Source: Iamia sp038233335 (GTDB lineage: Bacteria; Actinomycetota; Acidimicrobiia; Acidimicrobiales; Iamiaceae). From it: DNA of 30,076 nucleotides. The position numbers were made by a program, and so were the translations under genes. Positions 17,006-24,341 of the stretch are shown here, one piece after another. Under the pieces are notes generated by a model. That model was not told the origin of the DNA. It made no database searches and worked only from the letters and a program-made list of their open reading frames with translations. Location: NCBI GenBank assembly GCA_038233335.1, contig JBBSME010000024.1, positions 1-30,076 on the forward strand. Direction: 5' to 3'. The number at the start of each line of letters is the position of its first letter. Position 1 is the stretch's first letter.

Positions 17006-17200
17006 ATGCAGAGCACCAGTGTCCGCATCGATGTCGCCACCCACGAGGACCTCAAGCACCTGGCCGCCGACATGGGCACCACCGTGGGACACGCCGTCAC
17101 CTTGGCCGTGCGCTCCCTCCGGCAGGCGCGCATGGGAACGGAGCTCGCCGCGCCACTGCGGGAGGACGAGTCGGCGTGGCTCGATGCTGAGCTCGGGTGA
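17006..17200 (+). CDS. Ribbon-helix-helix antitoxin, MazE/VapB-like
   Basis: A 64-residue protein beginning QSTSVRIDVATHEDLKHLA, a ribbon-helix-helix DNA-binding fold, followed by an acidic C-terminal stretch (EDESAWLDAELG) of the kind that wraps a toxin. ATG 17006 is preferred because a good promoter ends 7 nt before it; the earlier in-frame start at 16850 lies inside the divergent HTH gene. It overlaps the downstream toxin gene by 17 nt. Antitoxins of this class usually repress their own promoter. Confidence 0.75.
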   Translation: MQSTSVRIDVATHEDLKHLAADMGTTVGHAVTLAVRSLRQARMGTELAAPLREDESAWLDAELG

Positions 17201-17531
17201 GGTCGTCGACCTCGACCTGGGCATCCCGGCCGGTCGGGAGGCTGGCTTTCGTCACCCGGCGATCGTGGTGACGGCCCAGCGCATCCTCGACGCCGGGCCC
17301 ACGGTGATCCAGGTGGTGCCGTTGACGTCGACGGTGCGTGCCTTCGGATCCGAGGTCATCGTCGAGGCGGATGCCGTCAATGGGCTCGATCGGACCTGTG
17401 CAGCCCAGTGCCAGCACGTCCGGGGGGTGTCGGCCGACCGGGTCCTCGGCGGTCGGGGCAACGTCGAGACGGTGGTGCTGGCCCAGGTGCGAGAGACCCT
17501 GGCCCTCGTCCTCGACCTCCCGACCAGTTGA
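17184..17531 (+). CDS. MazF/PemK-like endoribonuclease toxin
   Basis: A 115-residue protein of the CcdB/PemK fold: SSGEVVDLDLG at the start, then GFRHPAIVVTAQ, IQVVPLTSTVRAF, AQCQHVRGVSADR and a C-terminal LAQVRETLALVLDL. These match the order of MazF strands and helices, with the PLTS and QxxxV-R elements at active-site positions. MazF enzymes cut single-stranded RNA at short sequences. ATG 17184 lies inside the antitoxin gene (17-nt overlap), the usual antitoxin-first arrangement. Confidence 0.78.
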   Translation: MLSSGEVVDLDLGIPAGREAGFRHPAIVVTAQRILDAGPTVIQVVPLTSTVRAFGSEVIVEADAVNGLDRTCAAQCQHVRGVSADRVLGGRGNVETVVLAQVRETLALVLDLPTS

Positions 17532-17576
17532 TCAGCGGCCCGGTGGACTCGTGGTCCCATCCGAACCGTGTGCGGG

Positions 17577-17582
17577 TAGCAT
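17577..17582 (+). promoter_or_regulatory. -10 box, probable leaderless promoter of the small two-gene cassette
   Basis: TAGCAT preceded by GGG ends 7 nt before ATG 17590, so the mRNA would begin at the start codon. There is no Shine-Dalgarno sequence before that ATG. No strong -35 is seen; GTCCCA at the right distance is a poor match. Confidence 0.45.
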
Positions 17583-17589
17583 CGGACCA

Positions 17590-17751
17590 ATGGTCGATCT
17601 GAGGCTCGAGAGGGTCGAGGCACTGGAGCTGCTCGGAATGACCCTTGCCCACCTCCGCGATGCCGAGGCTCGGAACGAGATCTCCTCGCGGGTCCCGCTG
17701 CTCCTCGCCATCCGAGACAAGCTTGCCACCGCCCTCGAGGAGGGATCATGA
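17590..17751 (+). CDS. Unrecognised 53-residue protein, first gene of a small cassette
   Basis: A short, mostly helical and amphipathic protein (VDLRLERVEALELLGMTL...), with a Glu/Arg-rich middle and a C-terminal EEGS. I do not recognise it. It has its own TAnnnT promoter and overlaps the following HTH gene by 4 nt (ATGA), which argues that it is real and works with that protein. Size, order and overlap resemble toxin-antitoxin pairs, but nothing else identifies it as one. Confidence 0.55.
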   Translation: MVDLRLERVEALELLGMTLAHLRDAEARNEISSRVPLLLAIRDKLATALEEGS

Positions 17752-18005
17752 GCTACTCCGATGCTGCGGTTTCGGCCGCAACGGCGTCGATGCAGAAGTA
17801 CCGCGGCGAGGACGACGGGGAGGTGGGTGCCGCCCTCGTCGTCGTGGGTCTCAGCGCCGAGCGGGCCGCGTGTGAGGTGCAGGTGCGCGACGACATGATC
17901 CGGGTCGCTCACCGCGCCGGCGCATCGCTGCGGCAGCTGGCCGACGTCGCCGGGCTCGGACGCAAGACGGTCACGGCCATCGTCGAGGCGGACAGGCGTC
18001 AGTAG
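17748..18005 (+). CDS. Small HTH-containing protein, second gene of the cassette
   Basis: An 85-residue protein. The N-terminal half looks helical (SYSDAAVSAATASMQKYRG and GLSAERAACEVQVRDDMIRVAH). The C-terminal SLRQLADVAGLGRKTVTAIVE reads as a helix-turn-helix of the kind found in small actinobacterial regulators. Start ATG 17748 overlaps the upstream stop. It ends 31 nt before the convergent methyltransferase gene. DNA binding is inferred from the HTH only. Confidence 0.65.
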   Translation: MSYSDAAVSAATASMQKYRGEDDGEVGAALVVVGLSAERAACEVQVRDDMIRVAHRAGASLRQLADVAGLGRKTVTAIVEADRRQ

Positions 18006-18036
18006 CGACTCGCGGGGCCACCCAACGACGGACCAG

Positions 18037-18777
18037 TCAGCTCGTCGACGGCTTCGTCCAGACCGAGACGTGCGACCGGCTCTCGCCGGTGAACGGTGAA
18101 CGGTCCCAGCCGGCCCAACGGTGCTGGAGGGAGAGATCGGCCAGCTGGGCCATGAGGTCGAGCTCGGACGGCCAGACGTAGCGGAACGGCGTGCGGACCT
18201 CGCGCCCGCCGGACTCGTCGGCGACGAAGTGGTGCGAGGTGGCCTGCTGGGCCACCAGGTCGGTGTAGCGGTCGTAGCCCACGTAGCCGGGGGCGTGGGA
18301 GAAGATGCGGGCATCCTGTCCCGGCGGCAGGCTGCGCAGGTCGGGGACCCCGACCTCGATCACGAAGTGGCCCCCCGGTTCGAGGTGGGCGGCGGCGTTG
18401 GCGAAGCAGGACACCTGCCGGTCCTGGGTGACCAGGTTCCCGATGGTGTTGAACACCAGGAAGACCAGCCGAAAGCTCCCGGCGACGCGGGTCGTGGCCA
18501 TGTCGCCCATGGTCACCGGGATGGCACCGGCCCCGTCCTTGGCTCGGAGCCGGTCGGCCATCGCCGCCGACAGCTCGATGCCGGACACGGCCACTCCCCG
18601 TTCGGCCAGGGGCAGGGCCACCCGTCCGGTGCCGATGGCCAGCTCGAGCGCCGGTCCGTCGCCGGCCAGGGCGGCCAGCACGTCGACGGTCGCCTCCATC
18701 ACCTCGGCCGCGAACATGGTGGCGGAGTCCTCGTCGTAGCGAGCGGCGACGTCCGGTCCGAAGTGATCGTCAGGCAC
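18037..18777 (-). CDS. Class I SAM-dependent methyltransferase
   Basis: A 246-residue methyltransferase. ALELAIGTGRVALPLAERG is the glycine-rich SAM loop, VSGIELSAAM is the acidic strand 2, and FRLVFLVFNTIGNLVTQDRQVSCFANAAAHLEPGGHFVIEV covers motifs II-III. It begins VPDDHFGPDVAARYDEDS from a GTG start. The family includes small-molecule methyltransferases of unknown substrate. It lies among small accessory genes and is convergent with the HTH cassette. Confidence 0.88.
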   Translation of the reverse strand: MPDDHFGPDVAARYDEDSATMFAAEVMEATVDVLAALAGDGPALELAIGTGRVALPLAERGVAVSGIELSAAMADRLRAKDGAGAIPVTMGDMATTRVAGSFRLVFLVFNTIGNLVTQDRQVSCFANAAAHLEPGGHFVIEVGVPDLRSLPPGQDARIFSHAPGYVGYDRYTDLVAQQATSHHFVADESGGREVRTPFRYVWPSELDLMAQLADLSLQHRWAGWDRSPFTGESRSHVSVWTKPSTS

Positions 18778-18824
18778 AGCCGGACCCTGGCACCGTCATC
18801 CCCCGGGCGCCACCGAGTTCCCCG

Positions 18825-19361
18825 TCAGGGATCGTCGCCGACGAACCGGGGCCAGGGGGCGATGGGATCAGATCGGAGGAGATGCGTCGGGCGGACGTCG
18901 TCTGGCCCCCCCGATGGGGGCGTGGGCGATGCCATCCTGTTCGCCATGGCTCGGACACTCGGGTCAGCGTCGATCGGGGCGGATGCCTCTCGTTGGTAGC
19001 CATCGCTCTCGACCCCCTTGACCTGGCCATCCTCGTCGGTGGAGTAGCGACCCCTCGACAGGTCGACCAAGACGAGGGCGTTGCCGAACGGGTCGGCGAC
19101 GACGGCCACTCGCCCGACCGGGATGTCGAACGGTTCGGCCAGGACCGTTCCACCGGCCGCCTCGATCTTGGCCGCGGCTAGGTCGGCCGAGTCGACCAGC
19201 CAGTTCGGCTCGTACCCGTGGGTCGTGGTGAGCACGATCTCGGTGTCGCCCTCGGGGAGGGCGAGACCGGCCTGGCCGATCTCGTCGTTGCGCCACCGGA
19301 GGGCGTGGCCCAGTGCTCCCACGTAGAAGGCGAGACCAGCGTCCAGACCGGGCACGGACAC
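18825..19361 (-). CDS. Glyoxalase/VOC-fold protein with long unusual C-terminal tail
   Basis: Residues 1-~108 form one VOC (glyoxalase/bleomycin-resistance) module: VPGLDAGLAFYVGALGH at the start, then GLALPEGDTEIVLTTTHG, LVDSADLAAAKIEAAGG and VAVVADPFGNALVLVDLSRGRY. A single-module VOC protein would normally end soon after. Here a 70-residue low-complexity charged/Pro tail follows (positions 18825-19040), without a recognisable fold. The GTG start at 19361 lies 2 nt after the RHH gene's stop; CTG 19367 would give the more typical TVSVPGLD beginning. The function is unknown. Confidence 0.7.
   Translation of the reverse strand: MSVPGLDAGLAFYVGALGHALRWRNDEIGQAGLALPEGDTEIVLTTTHGYEPNWLVDSADLAAAKIEAAGGTVLAEPFDIPVGRVAVVADPFGNALVLVDLSRGRYSTDEDGQVKGVESDGYQREASAPIDADPSVRAMANRMASPTPPSGGPDDVRPTHLLRSDPIAPWPRFVGDDP
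18921..18937 (+). repeat. 17-bp direct repeat, copy 2
   Basis: Second copy of the 17-bp sequence at 16785-16801, in the same orientation, within the odd C-terminal tail of the VOC gene. On the minus strand it reads like a one-base-shifted piece of the excisionase C-terminal coding sequence. Confidence 0.5.
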
Positions 19362-19363
19362 GG

Positions 19364-19633
19364 TCAGGCATCGACGCTTCGCAGGAGCGTGGGCACATCT
19401 GCACTGGCCCGAAGCCGATCCATGGGCTCAGCGACCGCCAGCATCTCGTTCTGGTCACGCTCGTCGGCCTCGTGAGCTGTGGTCTCGGCTGTCAGGTCGG
19501 AGCTGGTCTGCCGGCGCGCCGAGGCGATCAATGCCGACCGAACAGCCTCCGACCGCGTCAGGCCGGCGGCCTCGAGAGCACGCAGCGCAGCGGTGGCCTC
19601 TTGATCGAGCTGAACCGTGATCGCCTGAGCCAC
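19364..19633 (-). CDS. Orphan ribbon-helix-helix (antitoxin-like) protein
   Basis: An 89-residue protein. AQAITVQLDQEATAALRALEAAGLTRSEAVRSALI is a clear RHH/CopG-type DNA-binding segment. It is followed by a hydrophilic C-terminal region (TAHEADERDQNEMLAVAEPMDRLR) such as antitoxins use to bind a toxin. GTG 19633 is the only sensible start in frame. No toxin gene follows; the VOC gene starts 2 nt downstream instead. It may be an orphan antitoxin or a local regulator. Confidence 0.7.
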   Translation of the reverse strand: MAQAITVQLDQEATAALRALEAAGLTRSEAVRSALIASARRQTSSDLTAETTAHEADERDQNEMLAVAEPMDRLRASADVPTLLRSVDA

Positions 19634-19704
19634 GGTCCATGTGTACCTCGAACTCGATGGCGGTGCGGCCACGTCGCGCTCGTCGGGTCCGCCGGCGGGG
19701 TGAA

Positions 19705-20492
<788 letters not shown>

Positions 20493-20496
<4 letters not shown>

Positions 20497-21668
20497 GGCC
20501 GCAACCCTGCCAGCCGCTCGACGGCCTCGTCGAGCACCTCGTCGGCCTTGCAGCACGCGAAGCGGACCAGGTGACGCCCGTGCTCGGGGCGCTCGTAGAA
20601 GACGACGTCGGGCACCGCCACCACGCCGCAGCGCTCCGGCAGCGATCGGCAGAAGGCCAGGCCGTCGCCGTCGGGCTGGAGCGGCCGGATGTCGACGGTC
20701 GTGAAGTAGGTGCCCTCGGGTGCATGCACACCGAAGCCAGCCGCCTCCAGGCCGGCCACCAGGCGGTCCTTCTTGGCCGTGAGGTCGGCGGCCAGGTCCG
20801 CGTAGAAGGCGTCGTCGAGGCCCAGGCCCACGGCGATGGCCGGCTGGAACGGCGCGCCGTTGACGAAGGTGAGGAACTGCTTGGCCGCTCGGGTCGCCGC
20901 CACCAGGGGTGCGGGCCCGCACGCCCACCCGGTCTTCCAGCCGGTGGTGCTGAAGGTCTTCCCGCCGGACGAGATGGTCAGGGTCCGTTCGGCCATCCCG
21001 GGCCGGGTGGCCATGGGGACGTGGGCGTGGCCGGGGAAGACCAGGTGCTCGTAGACCTCGTCGGTGACCACGATCAGGTCGGTGTCGACGGCCACCTCGG
21101 CGATGAGGTCGAGCTCGTCGACGTCGAACACCTTGCCGGTCGGGTTGTGGGGAGTGTTGAGCAGGATGATCCTCGTCCGGTCCGACACCGCGGCCCGCAG
21201 CTCCTCGGGATCGAACCGGTACCGGCCGTCCTCTGCCGGGGCGAGGAGCACCGGCACGACCCGGGCCCCGGCCAGGGCGATGGCGGCGGGGTAGCTGTCG
21301 AACATGGGCTCGAAGGCGATCACCTCGTCCCCGGCGTCGAGCATCCCCAGCAGGGCGCCGGCCAGGCCCTCGGTGGCACCCGCGGTGACCAGAACCTCGT
21401 CGGCGGGGTCGTGGTCGAGGCCGTAGAACCGGCGCTGGTGCTCCGCGACGGCCTGGCGCAGCCCGGGCGTCCCTGGTCCCGGGGGGTACTGGTTCTGACC
21501 GTCGCGGATGGCCGCCACCGCCGCGTCGAGCACCTCCCGGGGGCCGTCGGAGTCGGGGAACCCCTGGCCCAGGTTGAGGGCGCCGGTCTCGACGGCGAGG
21601 GCCGACATCTCGGCGAAGATGGACGTGCCGAACCCGGCCAGCTTCGACGTCAGTGGGTCCCGGGGCAC
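20493..21668 (-). CDS. PLP aminotransferase, fold type I (glutamine/methionine transaminase-like)
   Basis: A 391-residue class I/II aminotransferase similar to YbdL and kynurenine/glutamine transaminase K. Key features are LNLGQGFPDSDGP at the N-terminus, NQYPPGPGTPGLR, the NTPHNPTGKVF Asn-Pro motif, DEVYEHLVF, and the PLP-binding lysine K237 in SSGGKTFSTTGWKTGW. The GTG start at 21668 is 7 nt after a TACTCT -10 box on the minus strand, so the message is probably leaderless. With the overlapping omega-amidase gene it fits a glutamine-transaminase/omega-amidase pathway, as in methionine salvage. N-succinyl-diaminopimelate aminotransferase is an alternative reading. Confidence 0.88.
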
Positions 21669-21675
21669 GGCCCCG

Positions 21676-21681
21676 AGAGTA
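21676..21681 (-). promoter_or_regulatory. -10 box, probable leaderless promoter of the aminotransferase operon
   Basis: TACTCT on the minus strand ends 7 nt before GTG 21668, placing the transcription start at the start codon. No Shine-Dalgarno sequence is present before the GTG. The -35 region reads GAGGGC, a poor match. Confidence 0.45.
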
Positions 21682-21730
21682 CGCGGCCCGGTGGGTGCGC
21701 CCTCCCGGGCAGGGGGTCGGGAGGGGCGGG

Positions 21731-21736
21731 TAGTCT
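21731..21736 (+). promoter_or_regulatory. -10 box upstream of the acyltransferase remnant
   Basis: TAGTCT preceded by GGG lies 33 nt before GTG 21770 and 42 nt before ATG 21779. It is divergent from the aminotransferase promoter about 50 nt away. It was presumably the promoter of the now-broken acyltransferase gene and may still drive transcription towards 22286. Confidence 0.35.
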
Positions 21737-21769
21737 CGACCCACCCGTCACCGGCACCAGAGGTCACAC

Positions 21770-22135
21770 GTGCATCGCATGGGAGGGGCCGACGCCGGCT
21801 TCCTGTGCGCCGAGACCGAGGTCCAGCCCTCGACCACGCCGACGGTGGTCGTGCTGCGCCCGGGCGGTGCGTCCCCCCGCCCCCTCGCCATCGACGACCT
21901 GCACGCCCACATGGACGAGCGGCTCGACCTCCTGCGCTCGTTCCGGCGCCGGGGTCGAGCGGGTGCCCTTCGGCCTCCACCACCCCGCCCTGGTCGACGA
22001 CCCGGACTTCGACCTCGGCTACCACCTGCGCCACGTCACCCTCGACGACCCCAGCCCCGAGGGCATCGACGCTTCTTCGCCGGCCTGGCCACCGAGCGCC
22101 TCGATCGCCGCCACCCGCTCTGGCGTGCTGCTGGC
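21770..22135 (+). pseudogene. Truncated, frameshifted wax ester synthase/diacylglycerol acyltransferase remnant
   Basis: The start GGADAGFLCAETEVQPSTTPTVVVL is a typical WS/DGAT (WSD) N-terminus. In frame 2 it runs to LDLLRSFRRR. The similarity then continues one base on as VERVPFGLHHPALVDDPDF and LGYHLRHVTLDDPSPEGIDA in frame 3, then returns to frame 2 as FFAGLATERLDRRHPLWRAA. The two shifts (+1 near 21955, -1 near 22070) cancel out. After PLWRAA, where WSD proteins go on to the HHxxxDG catalytic motif, similarity stops. About 120 of a usual 450 residues survive, so it cannot be active. The enzyme family esterifies fatty alcohols or diacylglycerol with acyl-CoA. Confidence 0.72.
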
Positions 22136-22184
22136 GCGCGCCGGTCTGATCCGACAGACGCCCCACCCGCTTCGGACTGCCGCC

Positions 22185-22235
22185 CGTTCTTGGTACAGAA
22201 GTGCCTGGTCTTCTCGGTCGTGGGTACCAAGAACG
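22185..22235. repeat. 12-bp perfect inverted repeat with inner hairpin, at the remnant's breakpoint
   Basis: CGTTCTTGGTAC (22185-22196) and GTACCAAGAACG (22224-22235) are exact reverse complements 27 nt apart. Inside, AGAAG (22197-22201) pairs with CTTCT (22210-22214). The element is poorer in GC than its surroundings and lies about 50 nt after the point where acyltransferase similarity ends. No T-run follows. It may be a mobile-element end, a recombination scar, or a strong RNA hairpin. Confidence 0.7.
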
Positions 22236-22285
22236 GTGGTGTGGGTCGACGACGTGCCGCCGCGGCCGCGGTGCGGCGGGCCAGG

Positions 22286-23065
22286 ATGGCGGTCGTGGGA
22301 TGGCTCGACCGGGTGGTGGCGAGGGTCGCATCCGTTGGCCAGCGGACGTCGGGGCTGCCGACGTCGTCGAACCGGGCGTCGTCGTTCCACCTGACGTGGG
22401 TGTGGGAGGGGCCGGAGCCGGACCTGGTCGAGGTGGCGGCCACCCTCACCGTCGTGGACCCGCCGACGGTCGATCGCCTGCACTTCTGGGCGCTCCAGGC
22501 CAGCTTCCTCGAAGGGCCGGGTGCCGGTCGGCGCCACGGCGGCGGGCACGCCGGGCTCCAGTGGCACCCCGGGCACCCGGGCGGGACGGCGGTGAACTGG
22601 GGCGGCTACGGGGCTGACGGTCGCGAGCTGTCAGGCTCGGTGAGCGACCTGCCCTCGGCCACCGGCAACGCCAACACCCGCGACCTGCGCTGGGAACCGG
22701 ACCGGCCCTACCGGCTGTCGATCTCCCGGGGAGCCGAGGGGTGGGCCGCATCGGTCGACGGCGTGGTGATCCGGTCGCTCCACGCGGGCGGTGACCGTCT
22801 CGGGACGATCATGGTCTGGAGCGAGGTGTTCGCCCGCTGCGACGATCCGTCCTCTGCGGTCCGCTGGACCGACCTGGCCGGGCGCACCCGGGACGGGAGC
22901 ACCGTGCGTCCGGTCGCGGTGCGGACCCGCTACCAGTCGGTGCCGGACGGCGGCTGCTCGAACACCAGCTCCGACGTGGACGGCGCCGACGGCGTCGTCC
23001 AGCGCACGACCGTGGCCCGCACCGCGGGCCCCGGCACCGTGCTGCCGCTCCGCTTTACGTCGTAG
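22286..23065 (+). CDS. Unrecognised beta-rich (lectin-like?) protein
   Basis: A 259-residue protein taken from ATG 22286; the frame is open upstream, so the start is uncertain. It is rich in Trp, Gly and aromatic beta-strand patterns: SSFHLTWVWEGPEPDLVEV, HAGLQWHPGHPGGTAVNWGGYG, LRWEPDRPYRLSISRGAEGWAASVDG and LGTIMVWSEVFARCDDPSSAVRWTDL. The pattern suggests a concanavalin-A-like/jelly-roll binding domain, but that is inference and I recognise no catalytic motif. No signal peptide is evident. A C-terminal stretch with two Cys (GGCSN and ARC) might form a disulfide. It follows the acyltransferase remnant and may not belong with it. Confidence 0.55.
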   Translation: MAVVGWLDRVVARVASVGQRTSGLPTSSNRASSFHLTWVWEGPEPDLVEVAATLTVVDPPTVDRLHFWALQASFLEGPGAGRRHGGGHAGLQWHPGHPGGTAVNWGGYGADGRELSGSVSDLPSATGNANTRDLRWEPDRPYRLSISRGAEGWAASVDGVVIRSLHAGGDRLGTIMVWSEVFARCDDPSSAVRWTDLAGRTRDGSTVRPVAVRTRYQSVPDGGCSNTSSDVDGADGVVQRTTVARTAGPGTVLPLRFTS

Positions 23066-23138
23066 CGGTCGGCGTTCTGGCGGCCAGGGCCACCGATCCG
23101 CCGATCGGGTCGACGAGGTTGCCGGAGTGGTCAGTCCG

Positions 23139-23258
23139 TCAGGAGACCTGGGAGAGGGAGGCCCGGGTGATCGGACCGTCGACCACGGTGCCGGTGACGG
23201 CCCGCTTGTGACCACCGACCCACACCGCGGCGGACGGGTTGGTCTGGAGGTTCTTCAG
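23139..23258 (-). pseudogene. Fragment of a deazaflavin (F420)-dependent nitroreductase-type gene
   Basis: On the minus strand, up to the stop at 23139, the frame reads KNLQTNPSAAVWVGGHKRAVTGTVVDG. This resembles the conserved middle of Ddn/PNPOx-type proteins (NLxANPxVxVxVGGxxxxVxAxxVxG). Only about 38 residues remain. The frame further upstream is merely the shadow of the ferritin-like gene, which starts its own C-terminus at 23255. No start codon belongs to the fragment. A remnant joined to the 3' end of the neighbouring gene is the likely explanation. Confidence 0.45.
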
Positions 23259-23851
23259 CCGGGGATGGCCGTGGGGTCTGCGGGCGGCGGTCGCCAGCCC
23301 AGGAGCCGGGCGGCCAGCGGGAGCAGGGGGTGGCCGACGATCAGGCTGCCGAAGTAGCGCTCGTGGCGGTCCTCGGTGGCGACCATCTCGGCCAGCTGCG
23401 GGAGGTAGCCGTCGAGCCCGGCCCGGGTGGCGTGGTGGGCGGCCTGCTCGTACTGGCCGACGTTGGCCGCCTCCAGCCGCCCGGCCGCGTAGAGCGGTCC
23501 GAACCAGCCGCCCACGAAGCACAGCGACCCGAAGAAGCGCCCGATGCTCCACATGAGGGCCTCTCGCCAGCGCTGCGGCCCGCTGTCCAGCTCGGCCAGG
23601 ATCTCCCCGACCATCCGGCGGTGGTGCCACTCCTCGTCCTCGATGCGGCGGATCTCGGCTCGGGTCTCGGCCCGGTGGGCCCGCCAGAGCGAGCGCCAGT
23701 GCCCCCGGTAGGCGTGGGCCGCGGCCAGCTCGCCCGAGTAGGCGGCCTGCAGGATGGCGAGGAACAGGCCCCGGTCGAGGGCCTCGTCGGTCGCGCTCGG
23801 TGGGGCCTCGGCGGCGATCTCAGCGATGCGCCATCCTCGCACCTGCGCCAT
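23255..23851 (-). CDS. Ferritin-like di-iron protein, COQ7/rubrerythrin-type
   Basis: A 198-residue helical protein with the four-helix di-iron ligand pattern: E in YSGELAAAHAYRGHW, ExxH in IEDEEWHHRRM, E in AANVGQYEQAAHH and ExxH in ATEDRHERYF. A hydrophobic pair (FFGSLCFVGGWFGPLYAAG) in the third helix would suit membrane association, as in COQ7 demethoxyquinone hydroxylases. Actinobacteria use menaquinone, so the quinone role is unproved. ATG 23851 is used; GTG 23842 is possible. The gene ends where the nitroreductase fragment begins. Confidence 0.72.
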   Translation of the reverse strand: MAQVRGWRIAEIAAEAPPSATDEALDRGLFLAILQAAYSGELAAAHAYRGHWRSLWRAHRAETRAEIRRIEDEEWHHRRMVGEILAELDSGPQRWREALMWSIGRFFGSLCFVGGWFGPLYAAGRLEAANVGQYEQAAHHATRAGLDGYLPQLAEMVATEDRHERYFGSLIVGHPLLPLAARLLGWRPPPADPTAIPG

Positions 23852-23954
23852 CGGTCCGAGGGCCGGACCGAGATCGGATCGACGCGCCGGGCGTCCAGGT
23901 AGCGTCTCGGGCCGTGGAGCGATCGGGGTGGACTGGGGCCTGGCGGGGGGCGTG

Positions 23955-24125
23955 AGCGGCGTGCTCGGCTGGGGCTGGGTGTTCTGGCCGGCCTTGCTCA
24001 TGACCGGGCTGGTGGGCAAGGGCGAGGGGAAGCGACACCGACCGAGAGCGGGGGAGGGGTGGTGCTCTCGGCCGGTGCCGCGAAGGTGCCGGCCGCGGCC
24101 GGGCGATGGGCGCGCCCGCCACTGA
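23955..24125 (+). CDS. Possible small single-pass membrane protein
   Basis: From GTG 23955 the frame encodes about 56 residues with one hydrophobic helix, VLGWGWVFWPALLMTGLVG, and then a basic Arg-rich tail. Small proteins with a WxWVFWP-type helix are common in actinobacteria. There is no clear ribosome-binding site and the basic tail looks like non-coding GC-rich sequence, so this could be chance. It sits in the otherwise empty 23852-24232 gap. That gap also holds a 14-bp all-GC palindrome at 24089-24102 and nothing else that I can name. Confidence 0.25.
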   Translation, partial: SGVLGWGWVFWPALLMTGLVGKGEGKRHRPRAGEGWCSRPVPRRCRPRPGDGRARH

Positions 24126-24232
24126 TCCCCTGGTCGGCCGGCGCGTGTGGTGGGAACTGTAGGGGGGCCGCGCCGCGGGCGACAGTCGGGCACGACCTGT
24201 CAGTTCGCAGCCGATCGGGACCGCCCCGGTGC

Positions 24233-24238
24233 TAGCGT
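24233..24238 (+). promoter_or_regulatory. -10 box in front of the Mn riboswitch
   Basis: TAGCGT (TAnnnT) lies 9 nt before the first base of the riboswitch stem at 24248, so transcription would begin right at the aptamer. No clear -35 is seen at the usual distance. Confidence 0.4.
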
Positions 24239-24247
24239 GCGGGTTGG

Positions 24248-24338
24248 CGAAGGGGAGTAGCCCCCCACCGATGGATCGACACTCTGGGTGATGAGCCCCG
24301 GTCCTCGGGCCCGCTCCGGCGGGTGGGCGAGACCTTCG
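24248..24338 (+). ncRNA. yybP-ykoY (Mn2+-sensing) riboswitch
   Basis: Both signature segments are present: AAGGGGAGTAGC at 24250-24261 and GCGAGACCTTCG at 24327-24338. The outer stem P1 pairs CGAAGG (24248-24253) with CCTTCG (24333-24338), six perfect pairs. Between them CCCGC-TCCG-GCGGG (24310-24323 area) forms an inner hairpin. This aptamer class binds Mn2+ and commonly controls UPF0016/GDT1 and other Mn exporters; the next gene is UPF0016. About 70 nt of expression platform follow, including GGCACC-GAGAGA-GGTGCC (24342-24359), with no T-run, so translational control seems likelier than termination. Confidence 0.88.
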
Positions 24339-24341
24339 GCC

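Noticed and set aside
24089..24102. 14-bp palindrome CCGGCCGCGGCCGG
   Set aside because: It consists only of G and C; such palindromes are frequent by chance at this base composition and nothing lines up with it.
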